Shown here: piece after piece, positions 7,631 through 15,204 of the stretch
Layout of the letters: each line of letters starts with the position of its first letter
Numbering within the stretch: position 1 is the stretch's first letter
Assembly: GCA_944382705.1 (NCBI GenBank)
Contig: CALWNE010000029.1
Location: forward strand, 1 to 21,637
Source of the DNA: an uncultured Allofournierella sp.
GTDB taxonomy: Bacteria; Bacillota; Clostridia; Oscillospirales; Ruminococcaceae
DNA length: 21,637 nt
Direction: 5' to 3'
Program-made: the position numbers and the translations under genes
The notes under the pieces: generated by a model
What the model was told of the DNA's origin: nothing
Database searches by the model: none
Seen by the model: the letters and a program-made list of their open reading frames with translations, nothing else

Positions 7631-8503
7631 TTAACCTGCAGTTTTGTGGCTGGCGTAAACACCGGCCACTTTGTTTTTGTATACATCTGCAATGCCCACA
7701 TTGCGGTAACCGAACTTGTAGGCATCTGCATCCGGATTATTTTCGGGGGTAACAATCTTGGGCGCTACATGCTTTTCAAACTGAATCAAGGCGGGCTTAT
7801 GGATCACCATAAAGTTGATATCTGCGGCACCGCCTGCCTTTGCATAGCCGCCAGCTTCCTGACCGCTTTTTCCGGTTTTCTGTTCGATGGCGGTGTAGAA
7901 TCGGGTCTGGGGCACTTGGGTTACGGTGGCAAAGCGGCCCAGGACCTCACGGCTTTTGTTGGTGTCCAAATCCTGCACCATACCATACAGGGTGGGGGTA
8001 ATAAACAGGTGACGATCTTCCATGGGCACTTCTGCTTCGTCCATACTGGTGGTGGCAGCACGCAGGGCAGCCACCACAGCGGCACCGTCGCTTAAATCCT
8101 CCTGCTTTTTGGCAATGCCGCTTTTGCCGCAATAGGATGCAAAACGGAACGCATCCAGCTCCGGTACTACCTTGGTGCGGATAAACTCACTCGCCAAACG
8201 GCCAAAAGCAATGCCAGCGGTTTCCGCATTGTCCATGTTGTCTACCGTGAACATACGGCCGCGGTCAAAGTTGCACTTTACCGTTTCGTTGGTCATGGTT
8301 ACATCGCCGTTTACATAACCACCATTGCGGTCATAGTCGCCCAGGCCCTGCATCTCCATCATGGGGATAATCAGTTCATTTGCGTTTGCACCCTGCTGGG
8401 CCAGTTCGGATGCACCATCCAGCTTTGCAGTCAAAGAGGCCACCTTGTAAACCTCATCCAGCAAGGGCACATATTGTTTTGCCAGTTCAATGCTATTTGC
8501 CAT
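7631..8503 (-). CDS. Major capsid protein
   Basis: This 290-residue protein follows the scaffold gene and has the order and size of an HK97-fold coat protein. The N-terminal arm (ANSIELAKQYVPLLDEVYK) is followed by ELIIPMMEMQGLGDYDR and a TVDNMDNAETAG helix. Later come VVPELDAFRFASYCG and the strand segment FMVIHKPALIQFEKHVAPKI, typical of the P-domain and E-loop arrangement. The C-terminus ends VAGVYASHKTAG. The ATG at 8503 is preceded by GAGGTAGAAAG. No protease gene is present, so maturation may depend on scaffold loss and not on cleavage of a delta domain; this is inference. Confidence 0.9.
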   Translation of the reverse strand: MANSIELAKQYVPLLDEVYKVASLTAKLDGASELAQQGANANELIIPMMEMQGLGDYDRNGGYVNGDVTMTNETVKCNFDRGRMFTVDNMDNAETAGIAFGRLASEFIRTKVVPELDAFRFASYCGKSGIAKKQEDLSDGAAVVAALRAATTSMDEAEVPMEDRHLFITPTLYGMVQDLDTNKSREVLGRFATVTQVPQTRFYTAIEQKTGKSGQEAGGYAKAGGAADINFMVIHKPALIQFEKHVAPKIVTPENNPDADAYKFGYRNVGIADVYKNKVAGVYASHKTAG

Positions 8504-8528
8504 ATTCTTTCTACCTCGTTTCTATGGT

Positions 8529-9080
8529 TTATTTATTTTCAGCAGCGGGCAGTCCAAACGCTGCCCGCAGTGCTGCATCGGGGTTGCCCGCCGGGGGCGT
8601 GCTGCCGGTTCCGGCTGCATAAGGGGGCGGGGTGGCTGCTTGGAACAGGTAATCGTTATCCTTTGCCAGACCTTCCAAGGCAGCAGCGATATCCTCGTCC
8701 TGCTGCTGGCTTTTTTGCAGGTTTTCCAAATCCAGCAGCGCACGGATTGCCTTTGCATTTCTGCCGCCTGCTTTGGTAATGGCGGTATCCAGACGGGCAT
8801 CAAACTTGACGGCTGCCACCTGTGCGGCTGCGTCTTTCTCTGCCTGTTGGGCTTTCTGCTTCCAGTTCTCCACTTCCTGCTTCATGCCCTCCACATCCAG
8901 GTCCTTAAAGCCGTTGATGGTCTTGCTCGCCTCCTTCAGCTGCTCCTTTAAGGCGGTTGCCTCGGTTTCTTTGGCTTCAAAGTCCACCTTGGATACATAG
9001 GCCTTGCCAATTTCCTCAGCAATCTTCTGTTTCACATCCTCGGTATACGCATTACCGAGGATGTTTTTTAACCATTCCAA
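8529..9080 (-). CDS. Scaffolding protein (GP20-type)
   Basis: This 183-residue protein has a short N-terminal segment (EWLKNILGNAYTEDV), a long coiled coil over about residues 30-95 rich in Lys, Glu, Ala and Gln, and a C-terminal globular or disordered tail (FQAATPPPYAAGTGS). This matches the phage minor structural GP20 group, which acts as a scaffold just before the major capsid gene. The start is TTG with AAAGGAG 7 bases upstream. The gene begins directly after two tandem terminators, so its mRNA may come from a separate start, from read-through or from RNA processing. Confidence 0.9.
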   Translation of the reverse strand: MEWLKNILGNAYTEDVKQKIAEEIGKAYVSKVDFEAKETEATALKEQLKEASKTINGFKDLDVEGMKQEVENWKQKAQQAEKDAAAQVAAVKFDARLDTAITKAGGRNAKAIRALLDLENLQKSQQQDEDIAAALEGLAKDNDYLFQAATPPPYAAGTGSTPPAGNPDAALRAAFGLPAAENK

Positions 9081-9095
9081 TGGTATCTCCTTTCC

Positions 9096-9113
9096 GTCGC
9101 CTTTTCAGACGAC
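9096..9113 (-). promoter_or_regulatory. Small leader hairpin before the scaffold gene
   Basis: In the transcript GTCGTC and GGCGAC form 6 pairs (one G-U) around a TGAAAA loop, ending a few bases before the AAAGGAG ribosome site of the scaffold gene. It could stabilise the 5' end of the scaffold-capsid mRNA. Six pairs alone could be chance. Confidence 0.4.
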
Positions 9114-9127
9114 TGCAAAATGGGTAT

Positions 9128-9169
9128 AAAAAATGCCCGTTCTGACTTTTCAAAGTCAGATACAGGCAT
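9128..9169 (-). terminator. Factor-independent terminator, second of two in tandem
   Basis: The transcript folds as ATGCC, TGTA, TCTGACTT, loop TGAA, AAGTCAGA, AC(G), GGCAT and is followed by a run of six T. The 8-bp upper stem is perfect and the outer 5 bp are perfect. Orientation agrees with the genes. It sits about 50 bases before the scaffold start. Confidence 0.85.
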
Positions 9170-9170
9170 G

Positions 9171-9203
9171 AAAAAAGCCCACCGCCCAAGATGGGTGTGA
9201 GCT
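9171..9203 (-). terminator. Factor-independent terminator, first of two in tandem
   Basis: The transcript folds as AGCTCAC/GTGGGCT (7 bp with one G-U), a small internal loop, then CCCA/TGGG around a 3-base loop, and is followed by six T. It begins about 20 bases after the stop of the small cysteine gene. The two terminators lie end to end within 76 bases. Confidence 0.8.
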
Positions 9204-9222
9204 TTGATGTATAATTGTATCG

Positions 9223-9426
9223 CTAGTAATCTCGGAATGGGCAGGATTCGCAAATCCCCTTCCAGTTTGGCTTTACTTTAAATCGAGCTGGGATGTATTC
9301 TTCTCGGATATCTTGGTTGAGCATACACCGTTCCGGCTCAATCCAGTCATTTACTAAAGGACACTTTACAGCTTCCGCGGTTCCTGTCTCATCGGGTCTA
9401 TACTCGACATTACCCAAGAATGCCAT
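9223..9426 (-). CDS. Small four-cysteine protein, possible partner of the toxin-like head protein
   Basis: This 67-residue protein has a CPLVNDWIEPERC segment (Cys22, Cys34) and a terminal CESCPFRDY (Cys59, Cys62), so four cysteines could bind one metal. The start ATG overlaps the end of the minor head gene by 17 bases and has GGAG about 10 bases upstream. I recall similar short CPxV...C...KVKxNWxxIC proteins in Clostridia, in phages and alone, but know no function for them. Its place directly after a toxin-like domain, in the same more AT-rich DNA, makes an immunity or chaperone role possible. This is inference; a structural role cannot be excluded. Confidence 0.7.
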   Translation of the reverse strand: MAFLGNVEYRPDETGTAEAVKCPLVNDWIEPERCMLNQDIREEYIPARFKVKPNWKGICESCPFRDY

Positions 9427-10945
9427 TTTTCTTCATCTCCTTCACTAACGCTTTAATATTATCAGTAAACTCTGCCTCACTATATGCTGTGCGAATTTCA
9501 TGTTTGAGGGTATTTACATATGCTGCACCTTCGCGGCCGTAGTATCGCTCAAACTGCCCATTCCATACAGTAACCGAAATTCCCGCTTCTTGTATGTATC
9601 GTTTCGCTTGTTCTTCACTGACATTGTGGACACGTTCCTTGTTGATATGTTCATTATCAAACGAAAGTGAATCTATATCAATCCGCTTGGGCTTCAGATG
9701 GATTTCTGCTGTCTTCGGAAGATTTGCGGCAGTGCGTAACTTTTCTATTAGTATATCACATTCCTGTGCTTTTGTGTAAGCCCTCGCCGCCCCACTGGCC
9801 TGGGCCGCCTGTTTGCGTCCCCAGCCCACAACCTCCAAGCGTTCCTGCCTGGACTTAAAACCCATAGCGGCATTAAACTTTTGGTACTCCTGATTTAATC
9901 GGGTCAGGCGAACCTGGTCGGCAAGCAGCTGTTCTTTATCGCCTGTTTTATCGCTTAATAGGACGCGCCGCTTTTGTTTGCGAATGGCCCGTTCGATACG
10001 GTTCTGGTATTGGGTTGCCTCGTACCCGGTCATATGCCGTCCTTCATAGGTCAATCCCTTGGCATTTTCGTCTTTGAGGGCCTGCAGCTGTGCTTCGGTG
10101 TATTGGGGGCTGCTTACTCCCAAAATAACCGGCATAGCCACATGGCCACAGTTCAGCGTGCCGATGCGACGCTTCAAGCTGTTATTTAACCGTTCAAATT
10201 CCGCATCGCTGTACTGCCGGCCCTGTATGTCCTCGTGATCCGGGGCACTGTTGGCGTGGGCAGATATCTCCCAACCATCACAGCCAAGAGCATCGTGGTT
10301 TTTCTGGGTTACCTGCTCCACCATCAGGCCCATGCCGCCCATTAGGTTGCGCCTTACCGCCGCCCCAAGCTCGGTGCTTGCGCCGCTGGCATAGTCAATG
10401 GTTACCACGCCACGCTCGGCCAGCTTGCGGGTTGCTTCTCGTGCCGCTTGGCTTGCGCTTGTGCCACCCGTAGACACCAACTTTAACGCCGTGTCCATGC
10501 AGTCCTGGTACACCTTTTGCAATGGCCGAGGCTCGCCAGTGATGGGCGATACCATACCCATGGTTTGGGTGATGTTTTTTAGTTCCTTTCCTGCCACCTT
10601 TGCCGCTGCGTCTGCTATCTGCATGAGGCTGTCCATATCCGCCTCGCTTGCATGGACTCCAACACGCTGGTAGTCGTCCTTGCCGGAAAACTTCGCTGCT
10701 TTGCGCATCAGCGTGCGGATTTCTTTTTGCGACAGTTTCAACTGCTTTTTCAAGTAGTCCTGCAGCGCCTTTTTGCTTTCGCCCAGTGCCTGGGCCCGAT
10801 AAATTTCATAGGCAGCGGTAGATGTCATTTTTCCGGCAGCCTCTACCCGTTCGGCAATGTCGGCCAGCAGCCACTCAATCACTGGCTGTGCAATTTCCTC
10901 GCAGGCATCTCGCAGACTGTGGATTTCATCGGGGGTTAGTGCCAA
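9410..10945 (-). CDS. Minor head protein (MuF-like) with C-terminal nuclease-toxin-like domain
   Basis: This 511-residue protein follows the portal and belongs to the phage minor capsid protein 2 group. The first 330 residues are mostly helical, with GGTSASQAAREATRKLAERG, then a Cys/His-containing core (NHDALGCDGWEISAHANSAP, DHEDIQGRQY, LNCGH). Residues about 418-505 form a separate region (PKRIDIDSLSFDNEHINKER, VHNVSEEQAKRYIQEA, VWNGQFERYYGREGAAYV). This pattern resembles the PBECR (Barnase/EndoU/ColicinE5-D/RelE-like) nuclease domains known at the ends of phage MuF proteins. His433, His440 and the Arg/Tyr-rich strand are candidate active residues. Such domains may be carried in the virion. 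The start is TTG with AAGGGGG about 8 bases upstream. DNA of the last 120 codons is more AT-rich than the rest. Confidence 0.85.
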   Translation of the reverse strand: MALTPDEIHSLRDACEEIAQPVIEWLLADIAERVEAAGKMTSTAAYEIYRAQALGESKKALQDYLKKQLKLSQKEIRTLMRKAAKFSGKDDYQRVGVHASEADMDSLMQIADAAAKVAGKELKNITQTMGMVSPITGEPRPLQKVYQDCMDTALKLVSTGGTSASQAAREATRKLAERGVVTIDYASGASTELGAAVRRNLMGGMGLMVEQVTQKNHDALGCDGWEISAHANSAPDHEDIQGRQYSDAEFERLNNSLKRRIGTLNCGHVAMPVILGVSSPQYTEAQLQALKDENAKGLTYEGRHMTGYEATQYQNRIERAIRKQKRRVLLSDKTGDKEQLLADQVRLTRLNQEYQKFNAAMGFKSRQERLEVVGWGRKQAAQASGAARAYTKAQECDILIEKLRTAANLPKTAEIHLKPKRIDIDSLSFDNEHINKERVHNVSEEQAKRYIQEAGISVTVWNGQFERYYGREGAAYVNTLKHEIRTAYSEAEFTDNIKALVKEMKKNGILG

Positions 10946-10961
10946 TGCCTACACCCCCTTT

Positions 10962-12338
10962 TTAATCGTCCAGCATAGTATCCAGCTGAGGCATATACAT
11001 TTGCCGGACCTTTTCCAGGTCAGCAGGCGTCTGCCACGGCATATCAAACCGCCAGGCAAGAGCAATTTCTGGTTTCAACATCCCTGCACTCACAAGCTGC
11101 ATGGTCTGTTGCCAGTCCTTGTCCTTGTCGTATAGAACATCATTACCCCAGCTGATGGTTACAGCCTTCTCGCCGTCCAGTTCAGTGGCACCCGGTACTT
11201 GGTATAGCTTGCCCAGTTTGCCACAAAGCTCAACCGTTTGGCGCACTGCCTGTTCCCACATCTGTTGCAGGTCCTGAATGGTCAGGCTGTAATCACCCTG
11301 GCTGCTGGTCACCTCGGTAGCGGTGCGCTGAGCCGCCTCCACCTCGCCCAGCAACCCCCGTTTCAGGCCGATTACGCTTTCAATGTTCCGCAAATATTCC
11401 TGCTTGCGGGCCAGAAAACTTTCCTGCCGCAACGCCGGGGAAAAGATGGTAATTCCCGTGCTGTCCGGGTCATCGTCCAAACCTACGAACAGGCCGGGAG
11501 GCAAAACCCGCTCTCCATTGCGCCGCCGGGTCAGCAGGTCGGCCGAGGCAAACACCCTGCTTTCCCCATTTTCAAACTCTCTGCTAAGCTGCCGTTCGTT
11601 GCGGTTGATGTTCCGTATCAAACCGGCTGCCGCCGCATATACACTCACACCGTCTGCGCTGCCGTCCACACAGTTCTCCATGGGTACTCGCATACCAACC
11701 AGCCCTATACCGCCCAGGCCAGGCAATACAACAACCGGTTGCAATGCTGCATACTGAGGCAAAGCAGCAAGCCCCACCGGTGTACCGATGCTTTGGCCAT
11801 CCCAGCTATAAAACAGCTTGCTTTCAATCACAAGTGCACCTTGTGCGTCTATGCTGCGCCGTTCAAGCAGGGTGTAGAACTTACCGCCCTGCTGGGTTAC
11901 TTCTGCACTGCCTATGGCGGTAACCTTGCCGCCGGAATCCCTGCCCAGCACCGTAACCATATCCCGACGCATGACCACAAACTCAAATCCGCCGGGGGTT
12001 GGGATTGGTTTGAGCCACGCCTCGCCGCCGATGAGGGCAAGCTGCATTGCTTTTTTGCGGGCCACCTCTAATGACTGCAGCACCTGTGCCACAAAGCTGT
12101 TTTGCTGCACCGGATCGGCTTCGTATTCCGCAAAGCAGGCCCGGCTCAATTTGTGAACCACCGTATAGGCCAACCGCTGGCAGGGGTCCTCCTGCTCTGT
12201 TACTTCCCGGTCGAAATACAGCTCGAACCAATCCGCAATTGCTTGTTGCATAACCGCTGTGGTGCAATCCTTGGCACCCGGGAACGCCTGTTCAAAGTGA
12301 TACACCTTGTTGTTGAGGAGAGCACCGAAAAAACTCAT
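10962..12338 (-). CDS. Portal protein (A118/SPP1-like)
   Basis: This 458-residue protein follows terminase and precedes the minor head protein, the classic portal position. It has an N-terminal wing region with LIGGEAWLKPIPTPGGFEF, a segment VGMRVPMENCVDGSADGVSV, the stem-like IGLKRGLLGEVEAAQRTATE and a crown-side helix LTIQDLQQMWEQAVRQTVEL. The (R)TATEV(T) block with following helix is a hallmark of A118-type portals. The ring would form the DNA entry vertex and dock the terminase. Its ATG overlaps the TGA of the preceding small gene as ATGA. Confidence 0.92.
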   Translation of the reverse strand: MSFFGALLNNKVYHFEQAFPGAKDCTTAVMQQAIADWFELYFDREVTEQEDPCQRLAYTVVHKLSRACFAEYEADPVQQNSFVAQVLQSLEVARKKAMQLALIGGEAWLKPIPTPGGFEFVVMRRDMVTVLGRDSGGKVTAIGSAEVTQQGGKFYTLLERRSIDAQGALVIESKLFYSWDGQSIGTPVGLAALPQYAALQPVVVLPGLGGIGLVGMRVPMENCVDGSADGVSVYAAAAGLIRNINRNERQLSREFENGESRVFASADLLTRRRNGERVLPPGLFVGLDDDPDSTGITIFSPALRQESFLARKQEYLRNIESVIGLKRGLLGEVEAAQRTATEVTSSQGDYSLTIQDLQQMWEQAVRQTVELCGKLGKLYQVPGATELDGEKAVTISWGNDVLYDKDKDWQQTMQLVSAGMLKPEIALAWRFDMPWQTPADLEKVRQMYMPQLDTMLDD

Positions 12339-12544
12339 TGATAAGCACCCTCCCCGTTATGGATGACCACACCCCTTTGTTTGCGCAAACCGTCGTGCAT
12401 CCCTTGAATGTATGCTTCAAGCCGTTGCACCTCTTGTTGTGCGTTTGCAAGCTGCCGGGTAAGGTCTTTGTTTTCTGCTTCCAGCTGCCTTCTTGCCCAT
12501 TCCGGCAAAAACCGCATCCGCAGCCATGTCCAAAATTTTCGCAA
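12335..12544 (-). CDS. Small coiled-coil protein between terminase and portal
   Basis: The gene encodes about 70 residues. It has an amphipathic basic N-terminus (RKFWTWLRMRFLPEWARRQ), then a coiled coil (LEAENKDLTRQLANAQQEVQ), and ends KQRGVVIHNGEGAYQ. I chose the TTG at 12544, just after the terminase stop, because AGGAGGGG lies about 8-10 bases upstream. A TTG at 12568 inside the terminase gene is the alternative and would put that ribosome site inside the coding region. It overlaps the portal start as ATGA. I do not recognise the family. The position suggests an assembly or packaging accessory. Confidence 0.7.
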   Translation of the reverse strand: MRKFWTWLRMRFLPEWARRQLEAENKDLTRQLANAQQEVQRLEAYIQGMHDGLRKQRGVVIHNGEGAYQ

Positions 12545-12546
12545 AG

Positions 12547-13800
12547 CTACGCTCCCCTCCTTTTCCAAATGCGGCTTGTTGCATACCGAACCGCATCAAT
12601 GTGGTGGTTGTTCAGGTCGGGATACCCTTCCAGCACTTCGCCGGTCTTTTTGTCTCGCTCGTATTCGTACTCGCTGAATTCTTTTGCCGTATCCGGGCAT
12701 CGTTCCGGATCAATCACAATGGCTTGCAAGCTTTGCAGCCACTTCATCCCTGCACGCACACTGCCCGGCCCCTTTTCTGCTCCCCGGCAAGGTAAGCCGG
12801 CTGCCCTGTAATCTCCACAGCTTTTTTCCTCTGCACTGTCGGCTGTCAGGTACTCTTCCACCTGTGGGTCTTGGCACACACCTTTTTCAATGAGGATTTT
12901 TGCTGTATCCCCATTGGATGTGCGCCGCCGGGTTGCCTCATCCCATATGTACAGTGTTTTGCGGGCCGCATCATAGCTACAGCCGTTATACGCCCATGGG
13001 TCGGGGTACCAGCCCCAGTCTACGCCGTGCAGTCGTCGTTCAAAGCCGTTGACCTGCTCTTTTGTGATGGGTTGCAGCTTTAAATTTTCAAACACCTGGG
13101 TACCGCTGCCCACCACTTCGCCCAGATACTCATGTCGGTATGCGGTTTCATTGGTGGCTTTTAGGTGTTCGGCATCCGCCAAAAAACGAGGCCCCAGCCA
13201 TTCCGGTGGAACGCTGCGGTAATCTGAGTGATACACCAGCTTGCCCGGCTTTGCTTCCCGTGCGTATCGGTTCGCCCAATTTCGAGCCATCGCAGGAGGG
13301 TTGAAACTCTTGAACGCAAAAGAAAAAGAGCCGCCACGAAAAAGCGACTGCTCCACATTGCGGATTTCTTCCGGTCCGCTGTACTGATCCAGCTCCTCGG
13401 CCCAAAGGATGCCGATGTGCCCGAACGGAACCTTGATGGATTTAAGCTTGCCCGGGTCATCCAGACCCATGAACAGGATGCGCTGCCCTGTTTTTTTGTA
13501 GGTCATGCGCATGGGGCTAACCGTTTGCTCAAAATGTGCCGATAGCCCCAGCTCTGCGATTGCCCAGGCCACTTGCTCATACACACTGGTACGCAGCGTG
13601 TTGGCCACCTTACGCAGCACAACCGCATGACAAGTTGGGTGCTCCAACAGCATTTTAACCAGCTCAATACTAATGCAGCTGCTCTTGGTACTGCCGCGGC
13701 CGCCGGGAAGAACCACCTCGTTGAACTGCCCACTTTTAATGGCCCGGTGCACATCGTACAGGCCCGGGCTGATTAACTTACTCAGGGATATCGTCAACAA
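12547..13800 (-). CDS. terL: Terminase large subunit (PBSX type)
   Basis: This 417-residue packaging ATPase-nuclease has a Walker A motif GGRGSTKSS (residues 33-41), a Walker B with catalytic acid in ILWAEELDQ (131-139) and an RNase H-like nuclease domain. The three acidic residues appear in GVDWGWYPD (Asp261), LTADSAEE (Asp321) and NHHIDAVRY (Asp402). Length and motif spacing match PBSX-family terminases (Terminase_3 plus the TIGR01547 pattern). The TTG start at 13800 lies within the end of the small subunit gene and has GGAGGGAG 6-10 bases upstream. No ATG occurs before Walker A. The protein docks on the portal and cuts and translocates DNA. Confidence 0.95.
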   Translation of the reverse strand: MLTISLSKLISPGLYDVHRAIKSGQFNEVVLPGGRGSTKSSCISIELVKMLLEHPTCHAVVLRKVANTLRTSVYEQVAWAIAELGLSAHFEQTVSPMRMTYKKTGQRILFMGLDDPGKLKSIKVPFGHIGILWAEELDQYSGPEEIRNVEQSLFRGGSFSFAFKSFNPPAMARNWANRYAREAKPGKLVYHSDYRSVPPEWLGPRFLADAEHLKATNETAYRHEYLGEVVGSGTQVFENLKLQPITKEQVNGFERRLHGVDWGWYPDPWAYNGCSYDAARKTLYIWDEATRRRTSNGDTAKILIEKGVCQDPQVEEYLTADSAEEKSCGDYRAAGLPCRGAEKGPGSVRAGMKWLQSLQAIVIDPERCPDTAKEFSEYEYERDKKTGEVLEGYPDLNNHHIDAVRYATSRIWKRRGA

Positions 13801-14287
13801 TGGTTACTCCCTCCTGCTCGTTTGTTTCAGCCGATTCCCACATGCCTAAATTTCGGCCGATTAATTCCAGCGCTTTAATCTTGTCTGCCATTTTAATTTC
13901 GATGCCAGATTGCCCCTGCTTAATGCCTACAATGGCTTTTCGGGTATCGGCAGGCACATCTTCGGTATCCGCAAGGACGAGTTCTCCGCCCTCAATCTTC
14001 GCAACCTCTGTGGCATTGGCAAACCCAATGGCCGCCAGCTCCAAAAGCACCCGTTCGGGACTCACCGCCCGCCGGGCCATCTGCTTGCGCCTGTATGTGA
14101 TGTAGTCCTGGATGTCCTCACGGTCAAGCAGCTGATAGCTTTTTGCACGGGCGAAATTTTCGCTATACTTTGCGGTTAACGCCGCCCGATATGCGTTGCC
14201 GCCGTTGCTTAGGTAGGCATCCGCAAACGCCTTATATTTTGGTTTTAACGCATCCGACAATGCCGCCACCTCTCTGTTTGTTTTCAT
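13778..14287 (-). CDS. terS: Terminase small subunit
   Basis: This protein of about 169 residues has an N-terminal helix-turn-helix region (LKPKYKAFADAYLSNGGNAYRAALTAKYSE), then DIQDYITYRRKQMARRAVSPERVL, typical of the Terminase_2 small subunits that bind the packaging site. The C-terminus holds an oligomerisation-type segment with KMADKIKALELIGRNLGMW, a motif shared by many terS proteins. The ATG at 14287 has GGTGGGAACAGGGG upstream. A GTG at 14329 directly follows the methyltransferase stop but has no visible ribosome site. It overlaps terL by 23 bases. Confidence 0.9.
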   Translation of the reverse strand: MKTNREVAALSDALKPKYKAFADAYLSNGGNAYRAALTAKYSENFARAKSYQLLDREDIQDYITYRRKQMARRAVSPERVLLELAAIGFANATEVAKIEGGELVLADTEDVPADTRKAIVGIKQGQSGIEIKMADKIKALELIGRNLGMWESAETNEQEGVTIVDDIPE

Positions 14288-14332
14288 CCCCTGTTCCCAC
14301 CCGCCGGCTTCTCCTGTGCCGGCTGCCACAAA

Positions 14333-15049
14333 TTATCGAGCTACCGCCGTGTTATAAAATTCAGCATCAATTTCAAATCCAACAAAATCTCTTCCTGCAT
14401 TTCTGCACGCCACCTGTGTTGTGCCGCTTCCCATGCAACAGTCCAGCACCAAATCCCCCTCGTTTGTATAGGTACGGATAAGATACTCGAACAATGCTAC
14501 AGGCTTTTGCGTTGGATGCAGGCCCTCACGCTGGCAAGGGATTGTCAGCACCTGCCGTGGATAATTGGTAAAGTGCTGCACGCTTTCTTTTTGCAGTCCA
14601 CCGGTTCGGTATACATGCGCATTGCCCAGCTTTTTACCGGATACCCTTCTGGGTTTTTCCAGTGCCACAAGCCCCTGCGGATTGTAGGTCGGCTTCTTGC
14701 GGTAAAACACCACAACCTCCTCCACACATCGAAGCGGCTGCACCTTGGCGAACGGAAAGCCGGTTACCTGATTCTTAAACCAATACCAGCAGTACCGAAA
14801 CGCCTTAGGATTGCTGTTGATCAGCTGCGTGGTAAATGGCTGGGCCGCCGTCATAACAATGGCACCGTTTGGCTTTACAACTCGGTTCAGCTGTTTCCAA
14901 AGGTCGTCGAACGGGATAACGGTATCCCAATAGCCGTCTGTCGTGCCATAGGGTAAATCGGTCATTACCATATCTACGCTGGCATCCGGTAACAGGCTCA
15001 AGCCGGCAATGCAGTCCATGTTATAAATTTTGTTTCTGTAATTCTCCAT
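14333..15049 (-). CDS. DNA methyltransferase (N6-adenine/N4-cytosine, beta class)
   Basis: This 238-residue enzyme has the catalytic motif IV as TDLPYG (residues 30-35) and the AdoMet-binding motif I as LDCCMGSGTT (about 202-211), preceded by GLHPTQKPVALFEYLI. Motif IV before motif I is the beta-class order. The middle (about residues 95-160) should recognise the target. The Leu in DLPY replaces the more usual Pro but occurs in phage enzymes. No restriction endonuclease gene is near, so it is probably an orphan enzyme that protects phage DNA or marks packaging sites. The ATG has AAAGGAG about 7 bases upstream. It is the first gene of the late block. Confidence 0.93.
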   Translation of the reverse strand: MENYRNKIYNMDCIAGLSLLPDASVDMVMTDLPYGTTDGYWDTVIPFDDLWKQLNRVVKPNGAIVMTAAQPFTTQLINSNPKAFRYCWYWFKNQVTGFPFAKVQPLRCVEEVVVFYRKKPTYNPQGLVALEKPRRVSGKKLGNAHVYRTGGLQKESVQHFTNYPRQVLTIPCQREGLHPTQKPVALFEYLIRTYTNEGDLVLDCCMGSGTTQVACRNAGRDFVGFEIDAEFYNTAVAR

Positions 15050-15135
15050 AGGTCGCTCCTTTCATCCAGAGCGGCCAAAACCACAACGGGCGAAATTCCG
15101 TTACCCCTTCGCCCTCATGCAGGCAAAATGGGCAT

Positions 15136-15165
15136 AAAAATACCCCAGCCGCTTACGGCCAGGGT
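15136..15165 (-). terminator. Factor-independent terminator after the regulator gene
   Basis: The transcript folds as ACCC, TG, GCCG, loop TAAG, CGGC, TG, GGGT with U-G pairs in the middle, giving a continuous 10-bp stem followed by ATTTTTAT. The U-G pairs form only in minus-strand RNA, which fixes the orientation. It should end or reduce early transcripts before the late block. Confidence 0.75.
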
Positions 15166-15177
15166 TCGTATAACATA

Positions 15178-15204
15178 GGCAGACCACTCATACCGCCGTC
15201 TGCC
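15178..15204 (-). repeat. 7-bp inverted repeat before the terminator
   Basis: GGCAGAC and GTCTGCC flank a 13-base spacer. It lies 13 bases before the terminator stem in transcript direction. It could be a transcript hairpin or a dimeric protein-binding site. Confidence 0.5.

Noticed and set aside
7283..8095. Plus-strand open frame of 270 codons
   Set aside because: It covers the antisense of the capsid, the 40-residue gene and the connector gene and has the Cys/His/Phe bias of a reverse-frame shadow.
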